Assembly (NCBI GenBank): GCA_958426425.1 | Contig: CATZYY010000083.1 | Location: 1 to 9,736, forward strand | Reading direction: 5' to 3' | Length of the DNA: 9,736 nucleotides | DNA from: an uncultured Oscillospiraceae bacterium | GTDB lineage: Bacteria > Bacillota > Clostridia > Oscillospirales > Oscillospiraceae | Shown here: positions 1-7,313 of the stretch, piece by piece | How the letters are laid out: each line of letters starts with the position of its first letter | How positions within the stretch are numbered: the first letter of the stretch is position 1 | Made by a program: the position numbers and the translations under genes | The notes under the pieces: model-generated | The model's input: only the letters and a program-made list of their open reading frames with translations | What the model was told of the DNA's origin: nothing | Databases searched by the model: none

Positions 1-1394
1 AGGATCTCCGTGCCGGACTCCCGCAGGCCCTCGGTCTGGGGCAGCCGGTCGATCTTGTCCAGGGACTCGCCGGAGGCGTAGAAGATATATTTCTGGTCCT
101 CCTTCATCCGGGAGACATACTCGGAAAGAGTGACAGGCTTCTTCTCCGTGGAGGAGTAGAACAGCAGCAGGTCCTGAAGCAGCTCCTTGTGGGCGCCGTA
201 CTCACTGACGGCGCCGTACTTCAGCTGACGGCCGAAGTTCTTCCAGAATTTCTCATAGCCCTCCCGGTCGTCCTTGAGCAGTTTGGCAAGCTCGCTCTTG
301 ATCTTCTTCTCCAGGTTGGAGGCGATGACCTTCAGCTGCCGGTCATGCTGCAGCAGCTCCCGGGAGATGTTCAGGCTCAGGTCCGGAGAGTCCACCACGC
401 CCCGGACGAAGCGGAAGTGGTCCGGCAGCAGGTCCGCGCACTTGTCCATGATGAGCACGCCGTTGGAGTAGAGCTGGAGCCCCTTCTCATACTCCTTGGT
501 GTAGAAGTCAAAGGGGGCGGCACCGGGGATGAATAACAGGGCCTTGTAGGTGACGGCGCCCTCAGTGGACACGGCGATGACCTTCTGGGGGTCGGCGTAG
601 TCGTGGAACTTGTCCCGGTAAAACTTGTTGTACTCCTCCGGCTTCACATTGGACTTGCGCCGCTGCCAAATGGGAACCATAGAGTTGAGGGTCTCTTCCT
701 CCTGGTAGGTCTCATACTCCGGCTTGTCGTCCGGTGTTCCCTCCTTCCGGCGGGTCTTGGAGACCTCCATCCGGATGGGGAAGCGGATATAGTCGGAGTA
801 CTTGCGCACCAGCTCCTGCAATCTCCAGGACTCCAGGAACTCGCTGTACTTCTCATCGTCGGTGTCGGGCTTGATGTGCATGATGATGTCGGTGCCCACG
901 CTGTCCCGGCCGCCCTCGGTGACGGTATAGCCGTCAGCCCCGGAGGAGGTCCAGGTGTAGGCGCACTCCGCACCGTACTTCTTCGTCACCACGGTGATCT
1001 TGTCGGAGACCATGAAGGCAGAGTAGAAGCCCACGCCGAACTGACCGATCACGTCGGTATCCTTGGCGTCGTCCCCCACCTCCTGCTTGAACTTGTAGGA
1101 GCCGGAGGAGGCGATGACGCCCAGGTTGTTCTCCAGGTCCTCCTTGTCCATGCCGATGCCGTTGTCGGACACGGTCAGGGTCCGAGCGTCCTTGTCCGTC
1201 CGGATCTCAATTTTGAAATCCTTGCGGTTCAGACCCACGGAGTCGTCCGTCAGGGCTTGGTAGCACAGCTTGTCGCAGGCGTCGCTGGCGTTGGAGATGA
1301 TCTCCCGCAGGAAGATCTCCTTGTGGGTATAGATGGAGTTGATCATCAGGTCCAGCAGCCGCTTGGACTCCGCCTTAAATTGCTTTTTTGCCAT
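1..1394 (-). CDS. htpG: Molecular chaperone HtpG (Hsp90), N-terminal part, truncated by window edge
   Basis: HtpG is the bacterial cytosolic Hsp90, an ATP-dependent dimeric chaperone. About 464 codons are visible, against roughly 620-640 in the family, so the C-terminal dimerisation domain lies beyond base 1. The GHKL ATPase domain is clear: LREIISNASDACDK at residues 29-42 carries the conserved Glu and Asn, DNGIGM is at 77-82, and the glycine-rich lid GQFGVGFYSAF is at 117-127. The middle domain follows, with VVDSPDLSLNISREMLQ recognisable further on. The start is ATG at 1392-1394, followed by AKKQFKAES and preceded by AAAAGGAG about 7 nt upstream. It is divergent from the zinc-ribbon gene at 1583. 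No CIRCE-type inverted repeat was seen upstream, so HrcA control is not supported. Family assignment is essentially certain. Confidence 0.97.
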   Translation of the reverse strand, partial: MAKKQFKAESKRLLDLMINSIYTHKEIFLREIISNASDACDKLCYQALTDDSVGLNRKDFKIEIRTDKDARTLTVSDNGIGMDKEDLENNLGVIASSGSYKFKQEVGDDAKDTDVIGQFGVGFYSAFMVSDKITVVTKKYGAECAYTWTSSGADGYTVTEGGRDSVGTDIIMHIKPDTDDEKYSEFLESWRLQELVRKYSDYIRFPIRMEVSKTRRKEGTPDDKPEYETYQEEETLNSMVPIWQRRKSNVKPEEYNKFYRDKFHDYADPQKVIAVSTEGAVTYKALLFIPGAAPFDFYTKEYEKGLQLYSNGVLIMDKCADLLPDHFRFVRGVVDSPDLSLNISRELLQHDRQLKVIASNLEKKIKSELAKLLKDDREGYEKFWKNFGRQLKYGAVSEYGAHKELLQDLLLFYSSTEKKPVTLSEYVSRMKEDQKYIFYASGESLDKIDRLPQTEGLRESGTEI

Positions 1395-1434
1395 GGAAAA
1401 TCACTCCTTTTGTTTCTTTTTTCACAACAGGCCC

Positions 1435-1440
1435 AGTATA
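1435..1440 (-). promoter_or_regulatory. Possible -10 box of the htpG promoter
   Basis: On the minus strand TATACT lies about 40 nt upstream of the htpG start. The hexamer 17 nt further upstream reads TTTATT, a poor -35, so only the -10 is supported. It could be a sigma-A promoter with a weak -35 or one helped by an activator. Confidence 0.35.
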
Positions 1441-1494
1441 GCACGTTCGCTGCCGCAAATAAATGACCAATTTGTAAATTCCACAGGGAAATGG

Positions 1495-1523
1495 TTGTGC
1501 GTTTTGCTGTTTGAGAGTAAAAT
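1495..1523 (+). promoter_or_regulatory. Sigma-A promoter for the zinc-ribbon/yjjP/yjjB unit
   Basis: TTGTGC (1495-1500) and TAAAAT (1518-1523) are separated by exactly 17 nt. This predicts a transcript start near 1530 and a 5' leader of about 53 nt before the ATG at 1583. No second promoter was found between the next genes, whose gaps are only 25 and 13 nt, so this one probably serves all three. Confidence 0.55.
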
Positions 1524-1582
1524 AAGGAAAAAATAAAGCCGTCTGGTGCGTACTGCGCCCGACGGGCAAAGGAGCGCCTTCC

Positions 1583-2011
1583 ATGGGATTCTTCCAAAAG
1601 CTTAAAGCCGGGCTGATCCGGTTCATGTACGGACGCAACGGCGTCGATCAGCTGGGAATGACGGTGATTTGGATCTGCCTGATTCTGGATGTTCTGACCA
1701 TGTTCCTCTCAGGTCGGTTCCCCCTGCTGGGGACCATTTTGTACTGGCTGTCCATGGCTGCCTGGGTGTATGCCCTGTTCCGGGTGTTCTCCAAGAACCT
1801 GAATAAGCGCCGCGGGGAGAATCAGCGGTTTGTGAACTGGCTGTGGAAGGTGAAAAACAGCCGGGGCGCTGCCAAGGCCCGCCACGCCGACAAGGACCAT
1901 AAGTACTTTACCTGCAAGGGCTGCGGAACCATCTGCCGGGTGCCTGCCGGAAAGGGAAAGATTATCATTACCTGCCCCAAGTGCGGCGCCCAGATTCAGG
2001 GCAGGAGCTGA
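1583..2011 (+). CDS. Small membrane protein with C-terminal zinc ribbon, function unknown
   Basis: This is a 142-residue protein of a type common in Firmicutes but without a function I can name. A basic N-terminus containing RFMYGRNGVDQL (13-24) precedes two hydrophobic, probably membrane-spanning segments at about 25-43 and 48-68. A basic linker follows, with KNLNKRRGENQRF at 71-83. The C-terminus is a zinc ribbon: CKGC at 111-114, an extra Cys at 118, and CPKC at 131-134. This predicts two membrane helices with a cytoplasmic metal-binding knuckle, which could bind zinc, a nucleic acid or a partner protein. The ATG follows AAAGGAG with 8 nt spacing. The next gene begins 25 nt downstream, so co-transcription with the yjjPB transporter is likely. 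A functional link to the transporter is inference only. Confidence 0.85.
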   Translation: MGFFQKLKAGLIRFMYGRNGVDQLGMTVIWICLILDVLTMFLSGRFPLLGTILYWLSMAAWVYALFRVFSKNLNKRRGENQRFVNWLWKVKNSRGAAKARHADKDHKYFTCKGCGTICRVPAGKGKIIITCPKCGAQIQGRS

Positions 2012-2036
2012 CGGGGCGGAAAACGGAGGAGACAGC

Positions 2037-2804
2037 GTGGAAACAGAAGCGCTGCTGAATTTCAGCTGCGAGATGGGACGGCAGCTGCTGCAGAACGGGG
2101 CGGAGATCTACCGGGTGGAGGAGTCCATCCGCCGCCTGCTGGCGGCCTATGGCTGCACAGAGACGGAGGTGTTTGCCATTCCCTCCTGTATTATCCTCAA
2201 CATCCAGGAGGGGGAGCGGAACTACACCAAGTCCATCCGGGTCAAGACCGTCAGCAACAACCTCCGCCGGCTCAGCAACCTTAACGCTCTGTGCCGGGAT
2301 ATCTGCCGGGAGCCCCCTCCGGTGGAGGAGAGCCGCCGCCGGATGGAGGATATCGTGTCAGATCCGGTCTACCCCGCTCTGACGGGCTTTGCGGCCCACG
2401 GGCTGGTGGCTTTTTTCTTTACGCTGTTCTGGGGCGGGGATCTGCTGGACGCGGCGGCGGCCTTTCCCTGCGGACTGGTGGTGCGGGCGGTGCTGGTCTC
2501 CATGCGCCGGCTCCATGCCAATGAGTTTTTCACCTACCTGGCCGCCGCTATGCTGTCGGCTCTGGAGCCTCTGGTCCTGTTCTGGACCGGGGTGCCAGTG
2601 AGCACGGATAAAATCATTATCGGCACCATCATGCTGCTGGTGCCGGGCATTGCCATCACCAATGTCATGCGGGATGTGCTGGCCGGCGATTTTCTCACGG
2701 CCCTGACCCGTCTTGCGGAGGTGCTGATTGTGGGCATGGCCATTACCGTAGGCGTGGCCATGGCCATTGCCCTGACCCGATTTGTCATGGGCGGGGCGCT
2801 GTAA
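2037..2804 (+). CDS. yjjP: Threonine/serine exporter family protein, large subunit (YjjP-like, ThrE N-terminal domain)
   Basis: This is the larger half of a split ThrE-type transporter. The 255-residue length matches the YjjP family. Residues 1-110 form a soluble domain with signature stretches such as NGAEIYRVEESI (20-31) and the NLRRLSNLNALC region (75-86). About five hydrophobic segments follow, at roughly 112-132, 134-152, 163-184, 191-210 and 226-250. The MLLVPGIAITNVMRDVLAGD stretch (199-218) is the most diagnostic membrane motif. Translation starts at GTG 2037 behind GGAGGA (2025-2030). The partner YjjB begins 13 nt after the stop. In the family, actinobacterial ThrE exports threonine and serine, while E. 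coli YjjPB has been linked to succinate export, so the substrate here is not decided by sequence. Confidence 0.92.
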   Translation: METEALLNFSCEMGRQLLQNGAEIYRVEESIRRLLAAYGCTETEVFAIPSCIILNIQEGERNYTKSIRVKTVSNNLRRLSNLNALCRDICREPPPVEESRRRMEDIVSDPVYPALTGFAAHGLVAFFFTLFWGGDLLDAAAAFPCGLVVRAVLVSMRRLHANEFFTYLAAAMLSALEPLVLFWTGVPVSTDKIIIGTIMLLVPGIAITNVMRDVLAGDFLTALTRLAEVLIVGMAITVGVAMAIALTRFVMGGAL

Positions 2805-2817
2805 GGGGGGCGCGGAT

Positions 2818-3291
2818 ATGGAATGGATGCTCCCCTGTCTGTACGCGTTTTTGGGCTGCGGCGCTTTCTGCTTTATCTTTGAACTGCGCCGGTGGTGGTA
2901 TATCCTCAGCGCCTCCGTCACCGGAGCGGTGGCCTGGCTGGTGTATCTGAGCCTTTCCAATCTCACGGATGTGAACCGCTATCTGCTGGCCACCATTGCG
3001 GCGGCCATTTTGTCGGAGATCTTTGCCCGGCTGTACAAGACCCCTGCCACGGTGTTTTTGATTATCGGTATCATCCCCCTGGTACCCGGCGGCGGCATCT
3101 ACTACACCATGGAGGCGCTCATCAACGGGGACTTACCGCTGTTTGTCCGCTACGGCATGGAGACTGCCGCCAGTGCCGGGGCCATCGCTGTGGGCTGCTC
3201 CCTGGTGTCCTCTGTATCCCGGCTGATTGCTGCGGTGCGCCGCCGCTCTGCTGGAAAAGGACAAACGGTTTTCCCGGGAAATGATTCCTAA
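2818..3291 (+). CDS. yjjB: Threonine/serine exporter family protein, small subunit (YjjB-like, ThrE C-terminal domain)
   Basis: This is the smaller half of the split ThrE-type exporter. It has 157 residues, the usual YjjB length, with about four to five hydrophobic segments (roughly 3-21, 28-46, 55-70, 77-98 and 115-140). The signature PLVPGGGIYYTM (87-98) is intact and mirrors the VPG motif of YjjP, as expected for an internally duplicated transporter fold. I chose ATG 2818 because it follows a G-rich site (AAGGGGGG, 2803-2810) and gives the family N-terminus. An in-frame ATG at 2782 lies inside yjjP and would add 12 residues unlike the family. The C-terminus ends in a short basic, non-membrane tail. 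The gene is followed by the convergent terminator at 3328. Confidence 0.9.
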   Translation: MEWMLPCLYAFLGCGAFCFIFELRRWWYILSASVTGAVAWLVYLSLSNLTDVNRYLLATIAAAILSEIFARLYKTPATVFLIIGIIPLVPGGGIYYTMEALINGDLPLFVRYGMETAASAGAIAVGCSLVSSVSRLIAAVRRRSAGKGQTVFPGNDS

Positions 3292-3327
3292 GACGAAAAC
3301 GCTTGAAAACGAAAGTAACTTTTTCAA

Positions 3328-3367
3328 TAAAAGAGTCCCCACTCCAAAGGGAGTGGGGACTCTTTTA
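3328..3367. terminator. Bidirectional intrinsic terminator between yjjB and ilvE
   Basis: A perfect 18-bp stem (3328-3345 with 3350-3367) encloses a 4-nt AAAG loop. The outer pairs are A/T-rich, so each strand reads as a GC-rich stem ending in a run of U. It sits 36 nt after yjjB and 16 nt after the end of the convergent ilvE, and can serve both. Confidence 0.93.
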
Positions 3368-3383
3368 CTTGTGGGAAAATGGC

Positions 3384-4466
3384 TCAGGCCTGGCAGACGG
3401 GGACAATCCAGCCCTTGGTGTCGGGGATCTTGCCCCACTGAATGCCGGTCATAGTGTCGTACAGCTTCTGAGTCAGGGGGCCGATCTCGCCGTTGTTGAT
3501 AAAGGCGCTCTGGTCCTCGTAGTCCAGCTGCTTGACGGGAGAGACCACAGCGGCGGTGCCGGAGCCGAAGACCTCCTCCAGCTTGCCGGCCTTGGCAGCG
3601 TCCATAATGGTGGTAATGGCCAGCTTGCCCTCGATAACCTCATAGCCCCAGTCCTTCAGCAGCTCAATGATGGAGCGGCGGGTGACGCCGGGCAGAACGG
3701 TGCCATCCTTATCCAGAGCGGCGGCAGTGTAGATTTTGCCGTCGATCTTGAAGAAGATGTTCATGGCGCCGACCTCTTCCACGTATTTGCGCTCCTGACT
3801 GTCCAGCCACAGCACCTGGCTGTAACCCTTCTGCTCAGCCTTCTCGCCGGCCAGCAGAGAAACGGCGTAGTTGCCGCCACACTTGGTAAAGCCGGTGCCG
3901 CCGGGGCAGGCGCGCACATAGGTGTCCTCCACGTAGATCTTTACGGGAGCCAGGCCCTCCTTGTAGTAAGCGCCGGAGGGAGAGCAGATGATGATGAACT
4001 GATAGCTGGTGGAGGCGTGGACGCCCAGCTGAGCCATGGTGGCGATGGTAAAGGGGCGGATGTACAAAGAGGAGCCCTCAGAGTGAGGCACCCAGTCCTT
4101 CTCCACCTCCACCAGTGCCTTAACGGCCTGGACAAAGTCCTCAACAGGGATCTCGGGGATGCACAGGCGGTCCTGGGTATTGTTCATGCGGCGGGCGTTG
4201 CAGTCCGGGCGGAACAGCTGAATCTTGCCATCGGCAGTGCGATAAGCCTTCAGACCCTCAAAGCACTCCTGAGCATAGTGGAACACCACGGCGGAGGGGT
4301 CCAGGGCGATGGGGGCATAGGGGACGATGCGAGCATCGTGCCACCCCTGACCCTTGTCATAATTCATGATAAACATGTGATCGGAGAAGACGCGGCCAAA
4401 GCCAAGCTGATCGTCAGGGGTCTTAGCCTTGGGGGCGGTGGTCCGGGTGATCTTAATATCCAACAT
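3384..4466 (-). CDS. ilvE: Branched-chain amino acid aminotransferase
   Basis: This PLP-dependent class IV aminotransferase interconverts valine, leucine and isoleucine with their 2-oxoacids, using the 2-oxoglutarate/glutamate pair. The 360-residue length and sequence fit the longer BCAT type that also includes the eukaryotic enzymes. FHYAQECFEGLKAYR is at 62-76, RPDCNARRMNNT at 86-97, and the PLP-binding lysine is K195 in TKCGGNYA. EVGAMNIFF (231-239), LPGVTRRSI (258-266) and the phosphate-binding FGSGTAAVVSPV (300-311) follow. The ATG at 4464-4466 is chosen because AAAGGAG lies about 9 nt upstream. The frame stays open to 4562, but that extension runs through the T-box terminator. It is transcribed from its own promoter through a T-box leader and lies directly downstream of the vor operon, which uses its 2-oxoacid products. 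Confidence 0.96.
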   Translation of the reverse strand: MLDIKITRTTAPKAKTPDDQLGFGRVFSDHMFIMNYDKGQGWHDARIVPYAPIALDPSAVVFHYAQECFEGLKAYRTADGKIQLFRPDCNARRMNNTQDRLCIPEIPVEDFVQAVKALVEVEKDWVPHSEGSSLYIRPFTIATMAQLGVHASTSYQFIIICSPSGAYYKEGLAPVKIYVEDTYVRACPGGTGFTKCGGNYAVSLLAGEKAEQKGYSQVLWLDSQERKYVEEVGAMNIFFKIDGKIYTAAALDKDGTVLPGVTRRSIIELLKDWGYEVIEGKLAITTIMDAAKAGKLEEVFGSGTAAVVSPVKQLDYEDQSAFINNGEIGPLTQKLYDTMTGIQWGKIPDTKGWIVPVCQA

Positions 4467-4511
4467 GTTAATACGCTCCTTTTTCGATGAATTTGAAGTT
4501 TTCGCCATATA

Positions 4512-4560
4512 CAAAAGGGCTCCCGCGCAGACCCGTCCTAAGACAGGAGAGGCGAAAGCC
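4512..4560 (-). terminator. T-box-controlled intrinsic terminator ahead of ilvE
   Basis: On the minus strand GGCTTTCGC (4560-4552) pairs with GCGGGAGCC, nine pairs including two G-U. Inside it, CCTGTC pairs with GACGGG around a TTAG loop. CTTTTGT follows at once. It begins just after the antiterminator region, the arrangement expected of a transcription-attenuating T-box. Confidence 0.8.
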
Positions 4561-4794
4561 AAACTTCCGTGGTACCACTCTCGTTGCCGCTAAACTCAGC
4601 AGCCACTCGTGTGCCCCGATATCGGAGGGCGGCCGGTAAAGCGTACTGCCTGTCAAGGGTTCCGCCCACAGCTCCCGGGTGACACCTACAAAAAAACCCC
4701 CGCTGTCTCGCACCAGACCGGCAGCTCTCTTAAGAGGGTAAAACTCCGCGGCATGTCCCGTTCATCGCATTTTGACATATTCGCCAAATGGACT
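4512..4794 (-). promoter_or_regulatory. T-box riboswitch leader of ilvE, probable valine (GUC) specifier
   Basis: This leader senses the charging state of a tRNA and lets transcription continue into ilvE when the tRNA is uncharged. The hallmark T-box GAGTGGTACCACGG is at 4580-4567 and its UGGUACC core would match a tRNA with discriminator A. Stem I is recognisable: GATGAACGGG near the 5' end pairs CGGG with CCCG after the specifier. The apical part has GCTG/CAGC and GTCT/AGAC helices around GGTGCG. The best specifier candidate is GTC (4683-4681) in GGTGTCACCCGGGAGC, a valine codon, which suits ilvE. A Stem III hairpin GCTGCT-gagttt-AGCGGC precedes the T-box. The terminator lies at 4560-4512. 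Class assignment is firm; the specifier is inferred by position and could be off by a register. Confidence 0.92.
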
Positions 4795-4800
4795 ATTTTC

Positions 4801-4829
4801 TTTATACGCTGATGGGCGGGGAAAGTCAA
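4801..4829 (-). promoter_or_regulatory. Sigma-A promoter of the ilvE T-box transcript
   Basis: On the minus strand TTGACT (4829-4824) and TATAAA (4806-4801) are separated by exactly 17 nt. The predicted start near 4794 sits a few bases before the T-box Stem I, so promoter and riboswitch support each other. Confidence 0.87.
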
Positions 4830-4868
4830 GAAAAAAATGCACACAAAGCGCATAGGGCCATAGGAGGC

Positions 4869-4901
4869 GAGGCGGAGCTGGCCAATGGCCGGCCCCGCCC
4901 C
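4869..4901 (-). other. Strong GC hairpin after the vor operon, possible terminator without U-tract
   Basis: CCCCGCCCC (4893-4901) and GAGGCGGAG (4869-4877) form nine pairs in the minus-strand RNA, two of them G-U. An inner GGCC/GGCC helix has a 3-nt loop. It begins 26 nt after the end of the last vor gene. No run of U follows directly; the next one, about 30 nt on, overlaps the ilvE promoter region. It may slow polymerase or protect the 3' end rather than terminate cleanly. Confidence 0.45.
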
Positions 4902-4926
4902 AAAGGGATTGGATATAGAAGGACTC

Positions 4927-5463
4927 TCAGCTTACGCAGGCCATACCCCGGCGGAAGGCCTCGATGTTCAGCGGAATAAACTTGGCCTTGGGTCCGGCGA
5001 AGATCTCCTGGATCATTTCTTCAATGGTCTCCGGTTTGAGAATTTTGGTGCCGGCTACATAGGCACCCAGCATCACCATGTTGCTGACCTTGGGGTTGCC
5101 CACTTCTTCAGCAATTTTGGAACAGGGGATGTAATAGGCGGTCAGATCCGTGCGCGTGACCTTGTCGGTGACCACGTCGCAGTTGACGAACACCAGACCG
5201 CCGGGCACCACGCCCGCTTCGAACTTCTCCAGAGAGGGTTCGTTCAGGGCGATCAGGTCCGTGGGATGGGCAAAGACCGGGGAGCCCACCGGCTTATCGG
5301 ACAACACCACGGAGCAGTTGGCGGTGCCGCCCCGCATCTCGGGGCCGTAGGAGGGAGCCCAGGTCACGTTGAGGCCTTCCGCCATGCCCGCCTCCGCCAG
5401 GTTTTTGCCGATGGCCAGACCGCCCTGGCCGCCAAAACCGGAAATGATGATCTCTCGTTTCAT
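4927..5463 (-). CDS. 2-oxoacid:ferredoxin oxidoreductase, gamma subunit (Vor/Kor type)
   Basis: This is the gamma subunit of the ferredoxin-linked 2-oxoacid oxidoreductase. Its domain lies at the CoA/TPP end of the complex in related enzymes. The 178-residue length is normal. The glycine-rich GFGGQGG motif is at 9-15, and the conserved WAPSYGPEMRGGTANCSVVLS stretch begins at residue 35. The ATG lies 1 nt after the beta-subunit stop with an AGGTG-type site inside the end of that gene, so translation is probably coupled. It is the last gene of the operon. Family names vary (VorC, KorC, PorC/PorG), so no symbol is given. It is intact, with no missing motif seen. Confidence 0.93.
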   Translation of the reverse strand: MKREIIISGFGGQGGLAIGKNLAEAGMAEGLNVTWAPSYGPEMRGGTANCSVVLSDKPVGSPVFAHPTDLIALNEPSLEKFEAGVVPGGLVFVNCDVVTDKVTRTDLTAYYIPCSKIAEEVGNPKVSNMVMLGAYVAGTKILKPETIEEMIQEIFAGPKAKFIPLNIEAFRRGMACVS

Positions 5464-5464
5464 A

Positions 5465-6223
5465 TCACTTCACCTCCGCAGCCGCCGGCTGCACGTCCTT
5501 GATGACGCCCAGAGGATAGTAGGGGATCATGTTGTCCTTCAGCCACTGGACCGCCTTCAAGGGGGTCATGCCCCAGTTGGTGGGACAGGTGGACAGCACC
5601 TCCACAAAGGTGAAGCCCTCCCCGTTCATCTGCTTTTCAAAGGCCTTTTTGATGGCCCGCTTGGCCTTGTTGATGTTGGCAATATCGGTGACGCAGACCC
5701 GCTCAGCGTATACGCAGCCATCCAGAGTGGACAGCAGCTCCGCCATGCGGATGGGCATGCCGGCCTGTTCCTTGGTACGGCCGTCCTGGCAGGTGGTGGC
5801 GCGCTGACCGATCAGGGTGGTGGGGGCCATCTGGCCGCCGGTCATGCCGTAAATGGCGTTGTTGATGAAGATGGTGGTGAACTTCTCACCCCGCATGGCG
5901 GCGTGGACAATCTCGGCGGTACCGATGGAGGCAAGGTCGCCGTCACCCTGATAGGTGAATACTGCCTGGCCGGGATGGGTGCGCTTGATGCCGGTGGCCA
6001 CAGCCGGGGCTCGACCGTGAGCGGCTTCCTGCATGTCACAGTTGAAATACTTGTAGGCAAAGACCGAGCAGCCCACGGGGCATACACCGATGGCCTCATC
6101 CAGCAGTCCCAGCTCCACCAGGGATTCGGCTACCAGCTTGTGGACGATGCCGTGGTTGCAGCCGGGGCAGTAGTGCAGTTCCGCATCCGTCAGGCCGCGG
6201 GATTTCTCATACACGATTGCCAT
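5465..6223 (-). CDS. 2-oxoacid:ferredoxin oxidoreductase, beta subunit (TPP-binding, iron-sulfur)
   Basis: This is the catalytic TPP-binding subunit, which also carries the proximal [4Fe-4S] cluster. In its 252 residues, Cys19 and Cys22 (YCPGCNHG) and Cys48 and Cys52 (GVCPVGC) supply candidate cluster ligands. Family members use four Cys, but one ligand usually lies further downstream, so the exact set is not settled here. The TPP/Mg motif is GDGDL at 93-97, followed by NNAIYGMTGGQMAPTT starting at 121, where Asn completes the GDG-X(~25)-NN signature. The ATG at 6221-6223 follows GGAGG, which lies inside the end of vorB, and only 1 nt separates the genes. The substrate is not set by this subunit alone. 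The neighbouring ilvE and the VorB-like alpha subunit favour branched-chain 2-oxoacids. Confidence 0.95.
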   Translation of the reverse strand: MAIVYEKSRGLTDAELHYCPGCNHGIVHKLVAESLVELGLLDEAIGVCPVGCSVFAYKYFNCDMQEAAHGRAPAVATGIKRTHPGQAVFTYQGDGDLASIGTAEIVHAAMRGEKFTTIFINNAIYGMTGGQMAPTTLIGQRATTCQDGRTKEQAGMPIRMAELLSTLDGCVYAERVCVTDIANINKAKRAIKKAFEKQMNGEGFTFVEVLSTCPTNWGMTPLKAVQWLKDNMIPYYPLGVIKDVQPAAAEVK

Positions 6224-6224
6224 G

Positions 6225-7295
6225 TTACTTGACCTCCTTCAAGGCCTTCTTGGCCATGTCCACCATCTCTTCCACCGTGGGCATCACGCCGCCGGCGTGA
6301 CCCAGGAAGTAGATGGGTTTGCGGCCCTCCACGGACAGCCGCACGTCATCCAGCATCTGGCCCGTGGAGCTCATCTCCACATCCACAAAGGCTTTCACGT
6401 GGTCTGCCTTGGACAGCTCTCGCAGAGCGGCCTCCGGGAAGGGCCACAGGGTTACGGGACGGAACAATCCGACTTTCAGACCCTCGGCGCGCAGGGTTTC
6501 CAGTGCCGTCAGAGCAATCCGGGCGGGTGTGCCGTAAGCGGTGATGATGACTTCGGCATCTTCGCACTGGGCTTCGGTCCAGCGGACCTCGTTTTTCTCC
6601 ATCTCGGCGTACTTTTCCGCCAGATGATCATTGTGGCGGTCGCACTCCTCCGGGTCCATGTACAGGGAGTTGATGATGTTGTTGTGGTCACGGCCCTTGC
6701 GGCCTGTGGTGGCCCAATCCTTGGGCGGCAGGTCCCGCTTGGGAACGGGGTGCCACTCAATAGGCTCCATCATCTGACCGATCAGGCCGTCCATAACCAC
6801 CATAACGGGATTGCGGTACTGGTCGGCGATGTCAAAGGCCTCCTGGACAAAGTCCACGGTCTCCTGCACATTGGAGGGAGCCAGGACCACGGTCCGATAG
6901 TCGCCGTTGCCGCCGCCCCGGGTGGCCTGGTAGTAGTCGCCTTGACCCGGCTGAATGGTGCCCAGGCCCGGGCCGCCGCGCATGCAGTTGACAATGACGC
7001 AGGGCAGCTCCGCGCCGGCCATGTAGGAGATGCCCTCCTGCTTAAGGCTGATGCCGGGAGAGGAAGAGGAGGTCATGGCCCGCATGCCGGAGCCGGCGGC
7101 GCCGTATACCATGTTGATGGCGGCCACCTCAGATTCCGATTGGATAAAGACGCCTCCCGCCTTAGGAAGATGGGCGGACATGTATTCAGGAACCTCGCTC
7201 TGCGGGGTAATGGGGTAGCCGAAGAAGCAGTCGCAGCCGGCCCGAATGGCTGCCTCGGCAATGGCTTCGTTGCCTTTCCACAGTTCTTTTTCCAC
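6225..7295 (-). CDS. vorB: 2-oxoacid:ferredoxin oxidoreductase, alpha subunit (VorB type)
   Basis: This is the alpha subunit of a ferredoxin-linked 2-oxoacid oxidoreductase of the kind annotated as 3-methyl-2-oxobutanoate dehydrogenase VorB. The reaction is 2-oxoacid + CoA + oxidised ferredoxin to acyl-CoA + CO2 + reduced ferredoxin, and is reversible. In its 356 residues, FFGYPITPQSEVPEYM (24-39), IQSESEVAAINMVYGAAGSG (51-70), MTSSSSPG (74-81) and RGGPGLGT (106-113) are family signatures. A pyrimidine-binding domain comes first and a C-terminal transketolase-like domain follows, ending in FLGHAGGVMPTVEEM. The start is GTG at 7293-7295 behind AGGAGG (7310-7305). I infer branched-chain substrate from the VorB resemblance and from ilvE next door. 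A 2-oxoglutarate enzyme (KorA) is the main alternative. Confidence 0.94.
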   Translation of the reverse strand: MEKELWKGNEAIAEAAIRAGCDCFFGYPITPQSEVPEYMSAHLPKAGGVFIQSESEVAAINMVYGAAGSGMRAMTSSSSPGISLKQEGISYMAGAELPCVIVNCMRGGPGLGTIQPGQGDYYQATRGGGNGDYRTVVLAPSNVQETVDFVQEAFDIADQYRNPVMVVMDGLIGQMMEPIEWHPVPKRDLPPKDWATTGRKGRDHNNIINSLYMDPEECDRHNDHLAEKYAEMEKNEVRWTEAQCEDAEVIITAYGTPARIALTALETLRAEGLKVGLFRPVTLWPFPEAALRELSKADHVKAFVDVEMSSTGQMLDDVRLSVEGRKPIYFLGHAGGVMPTVEEMVDMAKKALKEVK

Positions 7296-7313
7296 AGTTG
7301 TCGACCTCCTTCT

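Noticed and set aside
603..1466. A 287-codon open frame on the plus strand
   Set aside because: Antisense to the ATPase and middle domains of htpG, with shadow-type composition.
1395..1582. CIRCE-type heat-shock operator upstream of htpG
   Set aside because: No TTAGCACTC-N9-GAGTGCTAA-like inverted repeat is present in the divergent intergenic region.
3303..4490. A 395-codon open frame on the plus strand
   Set aside because: It is the exact antisense of ilvE, is repetitive in Leu, Gly, Val and Ala, and crosses the bidirectional terminator. It is a shadow of a GC-rich gene.
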